From assembly GCA_016706255.1 (NCBI GenBank), contig JADJJZ010000029.1, positions 372,001 through 436,000 of the forward strand: a stretch of DNA of 64,000 nucleotides, read 5' to 3'. Positions 6,343 to 14,473 of the stretch are shown here, in pieces; position 1 is the first letter of the stretch; every line of letters begins with the position of its first letter. A program made the position numbers and the translations under genes. The DNA comes from Bacteroidota bacterium. Lineage in GTDB: Bacteria; Bacteroidota; Bacteroidia; Chitinophagales; BACL12. The notes under the pieces are model-generated. The model ran no database searches and was not told the origin of the DNA. It saw only the letters and a list, made by a program, of their open reading frames with translations.

Positions 6343-8742
6343 ATGCATTCAGGCGAAAAAAGACCATTTTTTTCAAGGTTGTTACAACCTGTGCTCAAAC
6401 CTTTTCAGCCGATTTACCATAAACTTATTGGCAAACATGTCCATACCCTGGAAACGGTTTACCCCTACCCTGTTAAACTCATTCGAATTGCCTTACGCTC
6501 AGCAGGTGCTGTGGCTTTGGGGTTGTTTGTATTATACATTTCAATATTATTGGGTGCCTTTGGTCTTGTTCCGGGTAAAAGTGAATTAAAGGCTATTAAT
6601 AATTATACGGCTTCTGAGGTTTATAGTCAGGACAGTGTTTTATTAGGTAAATATTTTATTCAAAACCGCACCAATGCAGAGTTCGAAGATTTACCCGATC
6701 ACTTGATTAATGCACTGGTTTCAACTGAAGACGCACGTTTTTATGAGCATAAGGGCGTAGATTTCGTGAGTTTTATCCGGGTATTGATATTGTCGATTAT
6801 TTTGAATGATGATTCAGGTGGAGGAAGTACCATCACCCAGCAATTAGCCAAAAACCTTTACCAACGTAAAGATTATGGACCTTTAACCATGCCTGTAAAC
6901 AAATTCCGCGAAATGATTTTAGCAGGTCGTTTGGAAGATGTTTATACCAAAAATGAAATTCTGACCTTATATTTTAATACAGTTCCCTTTGGGGAAGATT
7001 GTTACGGTATTGAAGCCGGAACACTTCGTTTTTTTAATTGCAAACCGGCTCAACTCACTATTGAACAAAGTGCGGTTTTAGTGGGATTATTAAAAGCAAA
7101 TACCACTTATAATCCGCGTTTACATCCTGATGAATCGATGATTCGGAGAAATACGGTTTTGAATTTAATGGTTGCGCATGAAAATCAATACCTCACGCAA
7201 GCTTCAGCAGATAGCCTCAAAAAACTACCGCTAGAATTAAATTACCGTCGTGAAAGTGCAAGTGAAGGATTGGCGCCGTATTTCAGAGAGTTTTTAAAAG
7301 GCGAATTAGAAAAATGGGCGGAAGCTAATCCAAAAGAAGATGGCAGTAAATGGGATATTTATAAAGACGGATTAAAAATTTATACTTCCATTAACGGCAA
7401 GCTGCAGCAATATGCCGAAGAAGGTATGCAGGAGCATATGACTTACCTGCAAAAACAATTTGATAAAAGCTGGGGCAAAACCGAACCATGGAAAAACAGT
7501 AAAGCTGATGTAGTTGCGGCCGCGAGAAAAAGAAGTTCCCGCTATCAGGGCTTAAAAGATCAAGGCTACAGCGATAAGGGAATAACCAAAATTTTTGATG
7601 AGCCTGTTGAAACCAGTGTATTTACCTGGGCCGGCCAAACAGACACAACGATGACGCCAAATGATTCGTTGAAACATCATCTTATGTTTATGCAAACCGG
7701 ATTTATGGCAATGGAACCAAAAACCGGATATGTTTTAGTTTGGGTTGGCGGAATTGATCATCATTTTTTTAAATATGACCATGTAACTTCAAAACGACAG
7801 GTAGGCAGCACATTTAAACCTATTGTTTATGCAACTGCAATTGAACAAGGAATTAGCCCTTGCGAATATTTCCCTAACAAAAAAATAACTTACGAGCAGT
7901 ACAAATGGACACCGGGAAATTCGGATGGTGAATATGGCGGATATTATTCGATGATGGGTGGATTGACACATTCTGTAAACACCATTGCTGCAGGAATTAT
8001 TATGAAAACAGGTGTTGGTCCTGTTGTAGATGAAGCCCGAAAAATGGGTATTACCAGCGATTTACCAAAAGTGCCTTCCATTGCTTTGGGAACACCGAGT
8101 ATATCGCTGCAGGAAATGGTAACTGCTTATGGATGTTTTGCCAATAGAGGTTTACGTGCCGACCCACAATATTTAGTGCGCATTGAAACTGCACAAGGTG
8201 AAATATTATTTGAACATGAAGACATTAAAAAAACCAGAGCTTTGAGTCAGGAAACGGCTGATTTAATGATTCAGATCATGAAAAGTGTTGTAAATAACGG
8301 AACAGCTAGTCGTTTGAGAGGAACCTACGGTCTTGGTATGGATCTGGCCGGTAAAACCGGAACTACACAAAATAATACGGATGGCTGGTTTATCGGCTAT
8401 AATTCGCGTATTGTTGCCGGTGCCTGGGTTGGTGCTGAAGATCCTGGTATAAGATGGCGTTCAACAGCTATGGGACAAGGTGCTGCAACTGCTTTACCTA
8501 TTTTCGGTAAGTTCATGTATAAGAGCAGTCACGACCCTAAAACACGAAAATATGTAACAGGAGGATTTACGGCAGCACCGGATTCGGTAATGGCGAATTT
8601 AAATTGTGCCATGTGGATTCCGGATTCCATAAATACAGATTCACTGGGATTTTTCCCTAAAATAATCGGAAATATTAAAGAGTTTCTCAATAAAACCGGT
8701 CAGGATAGTTTGATTGAAAAATATCCCGGCGCAGAAGAGTAA
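6343..8742 (+). CDS. Penicillin-binding protein 1A (bifunctional GT51/transpeptidase)
   Basis: The 799-residue class A PBP polymerises and cross-links peptidoglycan. After a cytoplasmic tail, a membrane anchor (LGLFVLYISILLGAFGLV) precedes the GT51 domain with its glutamate motif STEDARFYEHKGVD and GGGSTITQQLAKN. The transpeptidase domain has the SXXK motif in GSTFKP, SXN in HSVNT, and KTGT in LAGKTGTTQ, so both activities look intact. I chose the ATG at 6343, since the TTG six bases earlier has no support. A TACATTTG box ends at 6339, only three bases before this ATG, so the transcript may be leaderless or the true start may be further in. It continues into a thioesterase gene four bases later. 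Confidence 0.93.
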   Translation: MHSGEKRPFFSRLLQPVLKPFQPIYHKLIGKHVHTLETVYPYPVKLIRIALRSAGAVALGLFVLYISILLGAFGLVPGKSELKAINNYTASEVYSQDSVLLGKYFIQNRTNAEFEDLPDHLINALVSTEDARFYEHKGVDFVSFIRVLILSIILNDDSGGGSTITQQLAKNLYQRKDYGPLTMPVNKFREMILAGRLEDVYTKNEILTLYFNTVPFGEDCYGIEAGTLRFFNCKPAQLTIEQSAVLVGLLKANTTYNPRLHPDESMIRRNTVLNLMVAHENQYLTQASADSLKKLPLELNYRRESASEGLAPYFREFLKGELEKWAEANPKEDGSKWDIYKDGLKIYTSINGKLQQYAEEGMQEHMTYLQKQFDKSWGKTEPWKNSKADVVAAARKRSSRYQGLKDQGYSDKGITKIFDEPVETSVFTWAGQTDTTMTPNDSLKHHLMFMQTGFMAMEPKTGYVLVWVGGIDHHFFKYDHVTSKRQVGSTFKPIVYATAIEQGISPCEYFPNKKITYEQYKWTPGNSDGEYGGYYSMMGGLTHSVNTIAAGIIMKTGVGPVVDEARKMGITSDLPKVPSIALGTPSISLQEMVTAYGCFANRGLRADPQYLVRIETAQGEILFEHEDIKKTRALSQETADLMIQIMKSVVNNGTASRLRGTYGLGMDLAGKTGTTQNNTDGWFIGYNSRIVAGAWVGAEDPGIRWRSTAMGQGAATALPIFGKFMYKSSHDPKTRKYVTGGFTAAPDSVMANLNCAMWIPDSINTDSLGFFPKIIGNIKEFLNKTGQDSLIEKYPGAEE

Positions 8743-8746
8743 AACG

Positions 8747-9172
8747 ATGTCGATTTGGTTTAATAAAAATCTGCAATTAAACGATTTTGCCCATTGGAGC
8801 AAAAATACACTTGGTGATCATATTGGTATTGAATTTATAGAAATTGGCGATGATTATTTGATCGCAAAAATGCCTGTTGACCACAGAACACATCAGCCTT
8901 ACGGATTATTACATGGTGGGGCTTCAGTTGCTCTTGCTGAAACAATTGGTAGTGTTGCCGCTGCATTGGTAGTTGATGATTCAAAATTTATTACCCTGGG
9001 TATAGAAATAAATGCCAATCATATTAAAAGTGTTCGCTCCGGTTTTGTTTATGGTAAAGCCAGCCCCTTACATCTTGGTGGAAGTATACATGTTTGGGAA
9101 ATAAAAATTGAAGATGCCGAACATAATTTAATTTGTATCAGCCGACTAACGGTTGCTATCAGAAGAAAATAA
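8747..9172 (+). CDS. PaaI/YdiI-type hotdog-fold thioesterase
   Basis: The 141-residue protein has the hotdog signature PYGLLHGGASVALAETIGS, with the conserved HGG and the catalytic-position Glu on the long helix, then ITLGIEINANHIKSVRSG. It hydrolyses an acyl-CoA, most often an aromatic acyl- or DHNA-CoA in this subfamily (MenI-like). The ATG at 8747 gives the family N-terminus; a longer reading would run back into the PBP1A gene. It sits four bases after PBP1A and nine bases before the next gene. No menaquinone genes are visible to confirm a MenI role. Confidence 0.85.
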   Translation: MSIWFNKNLQLNDFAHWSKNTLGDHIGIEFIEIGDDYLIAKMPVDHRTHQPYGLLHGGASVALAETIGSVAAALVVDDSKFITLGIEINANHIKSVRSGFVYGKASPLHLGGSIHVWEIKIEDAEHNLICISRLTVAIRRK

Positions 9173-9180
9173 GTTGCCTT

Positions 9181-10056
9181 ATGCCAAATAAAAACTCCAC
9201 TCCCGCTTTAATTGCTCCTCAGCTTGCAGATGGATTGGAAATAGCAGAATCCATCAGAAAAAAAATTGTATTAAATTATTCGGTAATTGGATTTGTGTTA
9301 TTTGCCGGACTCATTATTGAAGCAGTTACCTGGATGTCGATTGCTGTAGTGATAATTATTTTATTCGTATTGGTTTATACCAAATGGTATGGCATTCCGG
9401 TTTCCTTGTTTGAAAAAAAGTTTATTGAAAGAATTACCAATAATACGATACAGTTAATTGATCCCGGATTAAAAGTTGATTTTCAAAGTCACCTCAAACT
9501 TAGTGAAATCAATACTTTCGGACTGATGCCGGACAATCCTGATTATTTTTCCGGTAAAAATTTAATTTACGGTACCATTGGTGAAGTGCCTTTACAAATT
9601 TCAGAAATTTATGCTGAATGGAAAGAAGACAATCGCAAAATACCGGCTAAAAGTGGAATATTTAATGCATTAGAAGTAATTGCATCTAATCATTTAACAG
9701 ATGAGGGAATTATTTATCTTTCTACACATATTGAACATCTTGAAAATAAAAAATTAAACCTGTCAGATACTACAATTAAAAATAATGACAGCGGTATCTA
9801 TTACCTATCTACAAATAAAAATATCGAAATAAGTAACCGTTTGAATACATTTTTCAATTATATACAGCAATATCATCTTGCAAGCGGTAAACAGGTAATT
9901 TGTACGCTCAAACCTAATTTTATCGAACTGGCCATTTTAAATGAAAAATCATTTAATTACTTCGAGCCGTCGGTATTTAAAACAGTATATAACAACAAGG
10001 CGGCAAACACCTATTACAGTGATTTATCCTTTTTGTGTAAAGCAGTAAGTCTGTAA
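9181..10056 (+). CDS. Membrane protein resembling DUF3137
   Basis: The 291-residue protein has two adjacent hydrophobic helices (YSVIGFVLFAGLIIEAV and SIAVVIIILFVLVYT, roughly residues 35-75) followed by a soluble region with NLIYGTIGEVPLQISEIYAEWKE. The layout, a membrane hairpin plus a beta-rich domain, resembles DUF3137 proteins, whose function is unknown. It starts nine bases after the thioesterase stop and is probably cotranscribed with it. The family assignment is from layout and a weak motif, so treat it as tentative. Confidence 0.55.
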   Translation: MPNKNSTPALIAPQLADGLEIAESIRKKIVLNYSVIGFVLFAGLIIEAVTWMSIAVVIIILFVLVYTKWYGIPVSLFEKKFIERITNNTIQLIDPGLKVDFQSHLKLSEINTFGLMPDNPDYFSGKNLIYGTIGEVPLQISEIYAEWKEDNRKIPAKSGIFNALEVIASNHLTDEGIIYLSTHIEHLENKKLNLSDTTIKNNDSGIYYLSTNKNIEISNRLNTFFNYIQQYHLASGKQVICTLKPNFIELAILNEKSFNYFEPSVFKTVYNNKAANTYYSDLSFLCKAVSL

Positions 10057-10060
10057 AATA

Positions 10061-10282
10061 TTAGTCGTTAGGGCCGCGCTGACAATAAGCACCCTGATCG
10101 AGTCCGCCAACGCTGTCGATGAAGAAGTCTTCAAAATCACGAACATCGAGTTCATTTCCGCAGTATTCTTCAACGTTGTCGCCATCCAGTGCAGTAGCTG
10201 TGCATACTGTACATTTTTCGCAAGAAGAAAAGCCTGCTGCGATACCTGTTAAAACGGTGATGAGGAGAAATAACCTTTTCAT
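10061..10282 (-). CDS. Small cysteine-rich lipoprotein
   Basis: The 73-residue precursor has a lipobox GFSSC; the mature peptide is acidic with CTVC, YCGNE and YCQRG giving four further cysteines. No family was recognised. A TATATTTG box on the minus strand at 10307-10300 lies about 17 bases upstream of the start. Confidence 0.65.
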   Translation of the reverse strand: MKRLFLLITVLTGIAAGFSSCEKCTVCTATALDGDNVEEYCGNELDVRDFEDFFIDSVGGLDQGAYCQRGPND

Positions 10283-10407
10283 GCCTATGATTTAGAATAC
10301 AAATATACGAATTCACTTTTAACGAAAATAAAACCGGGCTTATTTCGTCATAAGGTATTATCAACAGTTATATTTGTTATTCATACAAAAACCTACAAAA
10401 CAAAAAT

Positions 10408-10722
10408 ATGATCGTTACAACCACAAACAACATTGAAGGACACAACATTTCAAGCTATTTGGGCATTATAACGGGTGAAACCATAATTGGCGCCAACCTG
10501 TTCAGGGACATTTTTGCCAGCGTACGCGATGTAGTTGGGGGCCGTTCAGGAGCATATGAGGAGGTGCTGCGCGAAGCAAAAGACACTGCATTGCGTGAAA
10601 TGACTCAAAAAGCCACAGAAATGGGTGCTGATGCGGTTGTAGGCGTAGATTTAGACTACGAAACCATTCGCAATGGTATGTTGATGGTAACTGCCAGTGG
10701 AACTGCTGTAAAACTGGGGTAA
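10408..10722 (+). CDS. YbjQ family (UPF0145) protein
   Basis: The 104-residue protein matches UPF0145: SSYLGIITGETIIGANLFRD, a central GRSGAYEEVLREAKDTAL helix, and MGADAVVGVDLDYE. Family members form oligomeric rings and have been called heavy-metal-binding domains on weak grounds; the role is not settled. A TATATTTG box at 10369-10376 precedes it. It converges on the thioesterase gene four bases downstream. Confidence 0.88.
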   Translation: MIVTTTNNIEGHNISSYLGIITGETIIGANLFRDIFASVRDVVGGRSGAYEEVLREAKDTALREMTQKATEMGADAVVGVDLDYETIRNGMLMVTASGTAVKLG

Positions 10723-10726
10723 TTAA

Positions 10727-11116
10727 TTAATATTTGATTTTTACCGGCTGTTTATTATCATCGATGGCAACGAAGGTGAAAGTGCCTTCCATGGCCTTTT
10801 CACGCTCATCGGCATACATTTGTTCGAGGTAGACTTCTACTTTTATGAGCAGACTTGTAGTGCCAACGTGGCTTACACGGGCTATAAGTTCAGCTATGGT
10901 GCCGGCGGGAACCGGTTTTTTAAAGTCAACCCTGTCGCTGGAAACGGTTACCATTTTCTGGCGGCTGAAGCGGGTTGCGGTAATAAATGCAACTTCATCC
11001 ATCCACATTAATGCTGTTCCACCAAATAATGTATCATAATGATTGGTTGTGTTGGGGAAAATTGCTTTAACGGTATGCGTAATTGATTTATCAATTCTAT
11101 TCTGTAAAGTATCCAT
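10727..11116 (-). CDS. YciA/BACH-type acyl-CoA thioesterase
   Basis: The 129-residue hotdog protein has the motif TNHYDTLFGGTALMWMDEVA, typical of YciA acyl-CoA thioesterases, then VSSDRVDFKKPVPAGT. It cleaves fatty acyl-CoA esters in the cytoplasm. The ATG at 11116 gives the normal length; a reading to 11164 would add residues unlike the family. A TATTTTTG box lies upstream on the minus strand. It is divergent from the DUF547 gene. Confidence 0.88.
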   Translation of the reverse strand: MDTLQNRIDKSITHTVKAIFPNTTNHYDTLFGGTALMWMDEVAFITATRFSRQKMVTVSSDRVDFKKPVPAGTIAELIARVSHVGTTSLLIKVEVYLEQMYADEREKAMEGTFTFVAIDDNKQPVKIKY

Positions 11117-11200
11117 GGCAAAGTTTTTGTAATGAAGTGCAAAAATAAGGTGAACTTTGTTCAAACCCTTACCGTTATTTAATTGAATAAGTATAAAACA

Positions 11201-11962
11201 ATGAAAAAAGTATTTCTGATTATCCTTTGTACTGTTGGTACATTTATTTTTACTGCTTCCGGTGAAAATCCCGATTCAAATGAAAATGCTCAAATTACTG
11301 CTGTTGCTCCTGCGGGTTTAGATGATTTTTTTGCTGCAACGAACACGTTTTTAGGCAAATATGTTGCTGAAGGTAAAGTAGATTATGCCGCAATTAAAGC
11401 TGAAGGCACAACAATTTCAAAATTATATGAAACGATTGGTTCAGCAGATTTAAGTGCTGCGGATAAAAACACCAAAACCGCATTTTATTTGAATGCTTAT
11501 AATATTATTGTAATTCAGTCTGTAATTAAAAATATGCCTGTTGCAAAACCAACGGATATTAAAGGATTTTTTGACGCAACGAAACATAATGTTGCCGGCA
11601 GTTATATGACTTTAAACGATATTGAAAACAATAAATTACGACCTGACGCGCGCGTGCATTTTTCATTAGTTTGTGCTGCCAAAGGTTGCCCTAAAATTGC
11701 TTCCGAAGCATTTATGCCAGAAACAGTGGATGCACAGTTAACTGCACTTACAAAAAAAGCAATGAATGATGCTTCATTTATTAAAGTAGATAACACAAAC
11801 AAAGTAGTTAAAATTTCGCAGATATTTGAATGGTATAATCCGGATTTTGTAAAAGCTTCGGGCAGTCCGTTAGCATTTATAAATACCTACCGTGATTCAA
11901 AAATACCTGAAGGTTATAAAGTAGAATATTATACTTACGACTGGAGTTTGAATAGTAAATAA
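11201..11962 (+). CDS. DUF547 exported protein
   Basis: The 253-residue protein has a signal peptide ending TASG and a DUF547 domain: LGKYVAEGKVDYAAIK, AFYLNAYNIIVIQSV, then ARVHFSLVCAAKGCPKI with the family's HFSLVCAxxGCP signature. It is exported to the periplasm. The ATG at 11201 removes six N-terminal residues that would precede the signal peptide. The family is linked to a papain-like fold but no activity is established. It ends one base before the stop of the convergent GH3 remnant. Confidence 0.85.
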   Translation: MKKVFLIILCTVGTFIFTASGENPDSNENAQITAVAPAGLDDFFAATNTFLGKYVAEGKVDYAAIKAEGTTISKLYETIGSADLSAADKNTKTAFYLNAYNIIVIQSVIKNMPVAKPTDIKGFFDATKHNVAGSYMTLNDIENNKLRPDARVHFSLVCAAKGCPKIASEAFMPETVDAQLTALTKKAMNDASFIKVDNTNKVVKISQIFEWYNPDFVKASGSPLAFINTYRDSKIPEGYKVEYYTYDWSLNSK

Positions 11963-11963
11963 A

Positions 11964-12256
11964 TTACAACGATACACCTGTAAATGTAATCCAGTCGGCT
12001 ATTGCTGATTCATTTAATATTACGGGCATTTTATTTTGATTTCCTTCTTTACCTCTTTTAGTAAGCCATTGTTGCATGCTTCGTTTAGAAATAATATACA
12101 ACAGGTTTAGATAAATTTGCAGACCTTGCAACTTCATAATCGGTATTGAGTTGCGCTAGTTTTTTATCTAATTTATTAGCTATGGCTAGTTGGGTCAGTG
12201 TTTTATTTCCGGCAATGAACCAGTGATGCACACCCTTTCCATTTTGATAGTTACTA
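11964..12256 (-). pseudogene. C-terminal remnant of a GH3 auxin-responsive-family protein
   Basis: The minus strand encodes GKGVHHWFIAGN, then KLDKKLAQLNTDYEVARSAN, which matches the C-terminal end of bacterial GH3 proteins (HEWLIEF, LD..L...NSDYEAKR). A stop interrupts the frame at about 12090; in the next frame the match resumes as SMQQWLTKRGKEGNQNKMP, the expected F..WLKKxGKLGGQxKVPR segment, and ends at 11964. So about 95 residues of a roughly 500-residue acyl-adenylate/amide synthetase remain, with one frameshift. The rest, including the start, is missing at the junction with the choice-of-anchor I remnant. Confidence 0.7.
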
Positions 12257-13288
12257 GATGTTCGCGACTATTCGGGCTTTGCAGAGGCTTCAAGAATAAA
12301 TAGTATTTTATTAGATACAATAGTTTTTCCAGACTCACTGGATTTAAAAAATGATGATAAATTAGGTCGCTTAAATATTACCAAAACATTAGGTGATACA
12401 GACAATGATGGTGATTATGATGCACTTTATTCATTTGGCGCAAGATCTTTTTCAATTAGAAACACTAATGGTGATTTAGTTTACGATAGTGGAAATTTAT
12501 TAGAAACAATAACGAATAACCTTTTACCTGCTAATTTCAACTGTAGTAATACGAGCAATACCAAGAAAGGCAGAAGTGACGACAAAGGTCCTGAACCGGA
12601 AGGTTTAACAACTGCAAAAATATTAGACAGCACCTATTTATTTTTAGGGTTAGAAAGAATTGGCGGTGTTATGGTATTTAACATTACCAATCCAAACAGT
12701 CCTTATTTTGTGCAATATATTACCGACCGCGATTTTGCTTTTACACCTGCTGCAGGCGTTGGTGGCGGTCAGGGACCGGAAGGTATTTTATTTATTAATG
12801 CAAAGAACAGCCCTAATGGGAAAAATTTATTAGTTGTTTCAAATGAAGTTAGTGGATCAATCAGCATTTTTGAAACAGATAATACATGTGGGTCAAGCAA
12901 GGTGCTTATTTGTTATTCAGGAACTACTTATTGTGTTAAACCAGCAACTGCAAGCACACTTATCGCTTTAGGCGGAACTTATGGTTCATGTGAAGGCGGC
13001 AGATTTGCAGAAGAAGAAATTGCTTTAGATTTAACAGGTTCACCTATTCAAATTTATCCTAACCCTGCACAAGATGTAATTCATTTGGTGACCAACGATT
13101 CTGATGATAATATTAAACAAATTACCATAGTAGATATAACAGGTAAGGTTGTATTACAGGAAGAAATCACACTGCAATCAAACAACCCCATCGTTGATAT
13201 TAATATTTCAAAATTACCATCCGGTATTTATTTGGTGAATATTCAGCACGATGGCGGAAATAGTACAAACAAAATTATAGTAGAGTAA
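12257..13288 (+). pseudogene. 5'-truncated choice-of-anchor I family protein with T9SS domain
   Basis: From 12257 an open frame without a start codon encodes DVRDYSGFAEASRIN, LGRLNITKTLGDTDNDGDYD, YSFGARSFSI, DDKGPEPEGLT and GLERIGGVMVFNITNPNSP. This is the C-terminal two thirds of the choice-of-anchor I (alkaline-phosphatase-like beta-propeller) family. The end, IQIYPNPAQDVIHLV to IYLVNIQHDGG, is a T9SS sorting domain. The N-terminal part and promoter are absent and GH3 remnant sequence lies directly before. An internal ATG at 12671 could start only a fragment. I judge it a pseudogene made by deletion. Confidence 0.75.
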
Positions 13289-13310
13289 GATTTCGGTTTT
13301 ATCAGTTCCA

Positions 13311-13342
13311 AACAAATCCGCAGCAGTTGCGGATTTGTTTTA
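13311..13342. terminator. Bidirectional terminator
   Basis: AACAAATCCGCA (13311-13322) and TGCGGATTTGTT (13328-13339) form a 12-pair stem with a five-base loop, flanked by A-rich and T-rich arms. It lies between two convergent genes and can serve both strands. Confidence 0.75.
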
Positions 13343-13867
13343 ATCTTTACTCGAATCCCCTACAAAATAATCGGCTTTCAATTTAAATAACACATTAAAG
13401 GTGGTTAAGCTGCCATAAATGCGGGTGATATATTGTTGCATTTCCACTTTGTCGGCATCGGTCATTTTATTGTTTGCATTTATTTTTTGTTCCATTACAC
13501 GCAAACGGTCGCGCAGCATTACAATTTTATGGAAAAATGTTTCAATTGGAATTTCTTTGCCTTGTAAACTTTTATCGGCAGGTTGCAACAACATAGTTCC
13601 TCCCTCCCATTTATCGGCAATGTGAATTATTTCTGTTACATCGCTCCATTCGCGCAGAATTTTGATCAAAGCATCTTCAGCTTCAGAAAAACTAACGCTG
13701 TATTCACTTTCCAGAGCTTCAATTATTTCCAGGTGTGCGTCTTTTAACACAGCTTTTATACCTTTTTCAATAAAACAAATATCGTAAGCCCGTTTATGAA
13801 CGGCAACAACAACGCCCGCACCATGGTCGGGATGTTTTACTCTTGAACCTACACCTAGTATTGACAT
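13340..13867 (-). CDS. Conserved protein with N-terminal CarD/KOW-like barrel
   Basis: The 175-residue cytoplasmic protein begins with a small beta-barrel (GVGSRVKHPDHGAGVVVAV, then YDICFIEKGIKAVLKDAHLEII) that resembles the RNA-polymerase-interacting or Tudor-like domains of CarD and Mfd. The rest is helical (FSEAEDALIKILREW, ETFFHKIVMLRDRLRVMEQ). I know of similar unnamed proteins in Bacteroidota but no function. The similarity to CarD is limited to the barrel pattern. Confidence 0.65.
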   Translation of the reverse strand: MSILGVGSRVKHPDHGAGVVVAVHKRAYDICFIEKGIKAVLKDAHLEIIEALESEYSVSFSEAEDALIKILREWSDVTEIIHIADKWEGGTMLLQPADKSLQGKEIPIETFFHKIVMLRDRLRVMEQKINANNKMTDADKVEMQQYITRIYGSLTTFNVLFKLKADYFVGDSSKD

Positions 13868-13900
13868 AAATAAAATTTATGCAAGTATACTAAAACCTTT

Positions 13901-14234
13901 GTAATGTGCTGATGTGCTAATGTGTTGATGTGCTGATTAACAGCCGGTTTTGATTGGGATTGTACTTTTTGAGTATTGATAGCACTGCAGTATATTCTAG
14001 TAACAATTGGAGCATTAATTAATGTGCGAATGTACCGATGTACCAATGTACCAATGGAACAGCCGGTTTTGAGTGGGATTGTACTTTTTGAGTATTGATA
14101 GCACTGCAGTATATTCTAGTAACAATTGGAGCATTAATTAATGTGAGCGAATGTACCGATGTACCAATGTACCAATGGAACAGCCGGTTTTGAGTGGGAT
14201 TGTACTTTTTGAGTATTGATAGCACTGCAGTATA
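13901..14234. repeat. Tandem repeat, about 120 bp unit, 2.5 copies, with nested 10-bp repeats
   Basis: The unit begins CAGCCGGTTTTGA at 13941, 14060 and 14181, giving periods of 119 and 121 bases. Each holds TTTTTGAGTATTGATAGCAC, a CTGCAG site and a run of short degenerate repeats (ATGTACCAATGTACC; the first copy is preceded by ATGTGCTGATGTGC at 13903). Copies differ by few bases, so duplication is recent. Short minus-strand frames through it are by-products of the repetition; I see no gene. Confidence 0.85.
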
Positions 14235-14340
14235 AACTAGCCCCGATAGGAACGGAAACACCTTTGTCCGCCTCGGAAAAGGGGTTGGAGTGGATAGCGG
14301 GTAACGATGTTGTTGGGGAGGAAAATGTACTTGCTCCAAT
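14235..14340 (+). ncRNA. Structured intergenic RNA-like element
   Basis: The stretch starts ACTAGCCCCGATAGGAACGG and includes GGAGTGGATAGCGGG. This resembles an intergenic motif common in Bacteroidota (AGCCCTGAT...AGCGG...GCGGATAGCGGG), possibly the Flavo-1 RNA class, though I cannot check that. Pairings visible: CCTTT with AAAGG enclosing CCG and CGG (14261-14282), and TTGGAG (14285-14290) with CTCCAA (14334-14339), followed by a T-rich tail. The strand is taken from the motif. Confidence 0.45.
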
Positions 14341-14380
14341 TTATTTTAATTTTTTTTATAGCAATGGATTTTTTTGAATA

Positions 14381-14405
14381 CGCCAATTTTTTATTTGGCG
14401 TTTTT
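14381..14405 (+). terminator. Rho-independent terminator
   Basis: CGCCAA (14381-14386), an eight-base AT loop and TTGGCG (14395-14400) are followed by TTTTT. It would end a plus-strand transcript from the RNA-like element. Confidence 0.6.
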
Positions 14406-14411
14406 GGCAAT

Positions 14412-14441
14412 AAAAAAACCCGCTCACAAACGTGAACGGGT
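14412..14441 (-). terminator. Terminator of the FG-GAP pseudogene
   Basis: On the minus strand ACCCG, TCAC, loop GTTT, GTGA, CGGGT (14441-14418) forms a nine-pair stem with one mismatch, followed by seven T. It lies just after the stop at 14474. Confidence 0.7.
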
Positions 14442-14473
14442 ATAGGCGCTGAACACGACTTCAGCACCACACA

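Noticed and set aside
13901..14234. CRISPR array
   Set aside because: The units are about 120 bases and contiguous, with no short repeat/unique spacer alternation and no cas genes.
14019..14470. Minus-strand frames through the 120-bp repeats, including a YIGTSVHS-like repetitive peptide
   Set aside because: The frames arise from the repeat period and the structured element; no signal, start context or family is seen.
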